Positions 63,973 to 64,000 of a DNA stretch of 64,000 bases are shown here, piece after piece. The position numbers were made by a program, and so were the translations under genes. The notes beneath the pieces were generated by a model. That model was not told where the DNA came from, did no database searches, and saw only the letters and a program-made list of their open reading frames with translations. Position 1 is the first letter of the stretch. The number at the start of each line of letters is the position of its first letter. The stretch is from Azotobacter salinestris (GTDB lineage Bacteria > Pseudomonadota > Gammaproteobacteria > Pseudomonadales > Pseudomonadaceae), in NCBI RefSeq assembly GCF_009363155.1, contig NZ_CP045302.1, positions 2,835,001 through 2,899,000 on the forward strand. The letters are read 5' to 3'.

Positions 63973-64000
63973 ATGGCACTGGAAAAATCCCTGGAGGCCG
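63973..64000 (+). CDS. hoxZ: Start of hoxZ, hydrogenase cytochrome b (cut by window end)
   Basis: Only nine codons are in the window (MALEKSLEA), 16 nt after hoxG with GGAGGA upstream. In hox operons of this type hoxZ follows hoxG and encodes the membrane cytochrome b that takes electrons to quinone. The assignment rests on position and start alone. Confidence 0.65.

Overview
The window is high-GC DNA from an Azotobacter, close to but not identical to Azotobacter vinelandii. The support is the combination of a tandem family of secreted mannuronan C-5-epimerases, the nifL-nifA / nifB-fdxN-nifO-nifQ-rhdN-grx5 / rnf1-nafY block, the modG / modEABC molybdenum genes and the start of a hoxKGZ uptake hydrogenase operon. 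NifA (522 aa), NifL (519 aa, His305), NafY (243 aa, His121) and HoxK (358 aa) have the lengths I recall for A. vinelandii. The epimerase set has different module counts, so I would not assign the species.

Layout. (1) 1-17220: six epimerase-type loci in a row on the + strand, separated by related 235-300 bp spacers. They are a 3' fragment, an R-module-only gene behind a wrecked A-module, A-R-R-R, A-R, A-R-R-A-R and A-R-R-R-R. (2) 17300-20150: a parS-like palindrome, a LysR regulator and an MFS hexuronate-type transporter. (3) 20160-26690: a nitrosative-stress and nitrite block with a FocA/NirC channel, two flavohemoproteins, an HPP-CBS membrane protein and divergent NorR. (4) 26700-40770: nitrogen fixation regulation and cofactor genes on the - strand, and the Rnf1 electron-transport operon with NafY and a NifX-like protein on the + strand. 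Both directions carry sigma-54 elements and NifA-type upstream sites. (5) 41019-43035: a KtrA/KtrB-type potassium system. (6) 43398-53200: two oxyanion (molybdate/tungstate) uptake sets. One contains a TonB receptor gene broken by a stop and a frameshift; the other is modG / modEABC. (7) 53207-59192: a thioredoxin-reductase-like flavoprotein, an HD-GYP response regulator and a very large hybrid sensor kinase. (8) 59584-64000: an NRAMP-like transporter and hoxK, hoxG and the first codons of hoxZ.

How it fits together: molybdate import and storage (Mod), FeMo-cofactor assembly (NifB, NifQ, NafY), low-potential electron supply (Rnf1, FdxN), recycling of nitrogenase-evolved H2 (Hox) and the alginate coat of cells and cysts (AlgE) all serve aerobic diazotrophy. 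The least ordinary parts are the R-only epimerase derivative with its decayed A-module, a conserved hairpin leader before every epimerase gene, a near-consensus parS site, and the disrupted TonB receptor inside a metal-oxyanion uptake cluster. I saw no tRNA, rRNA, insertion sequence or CRISPR array.
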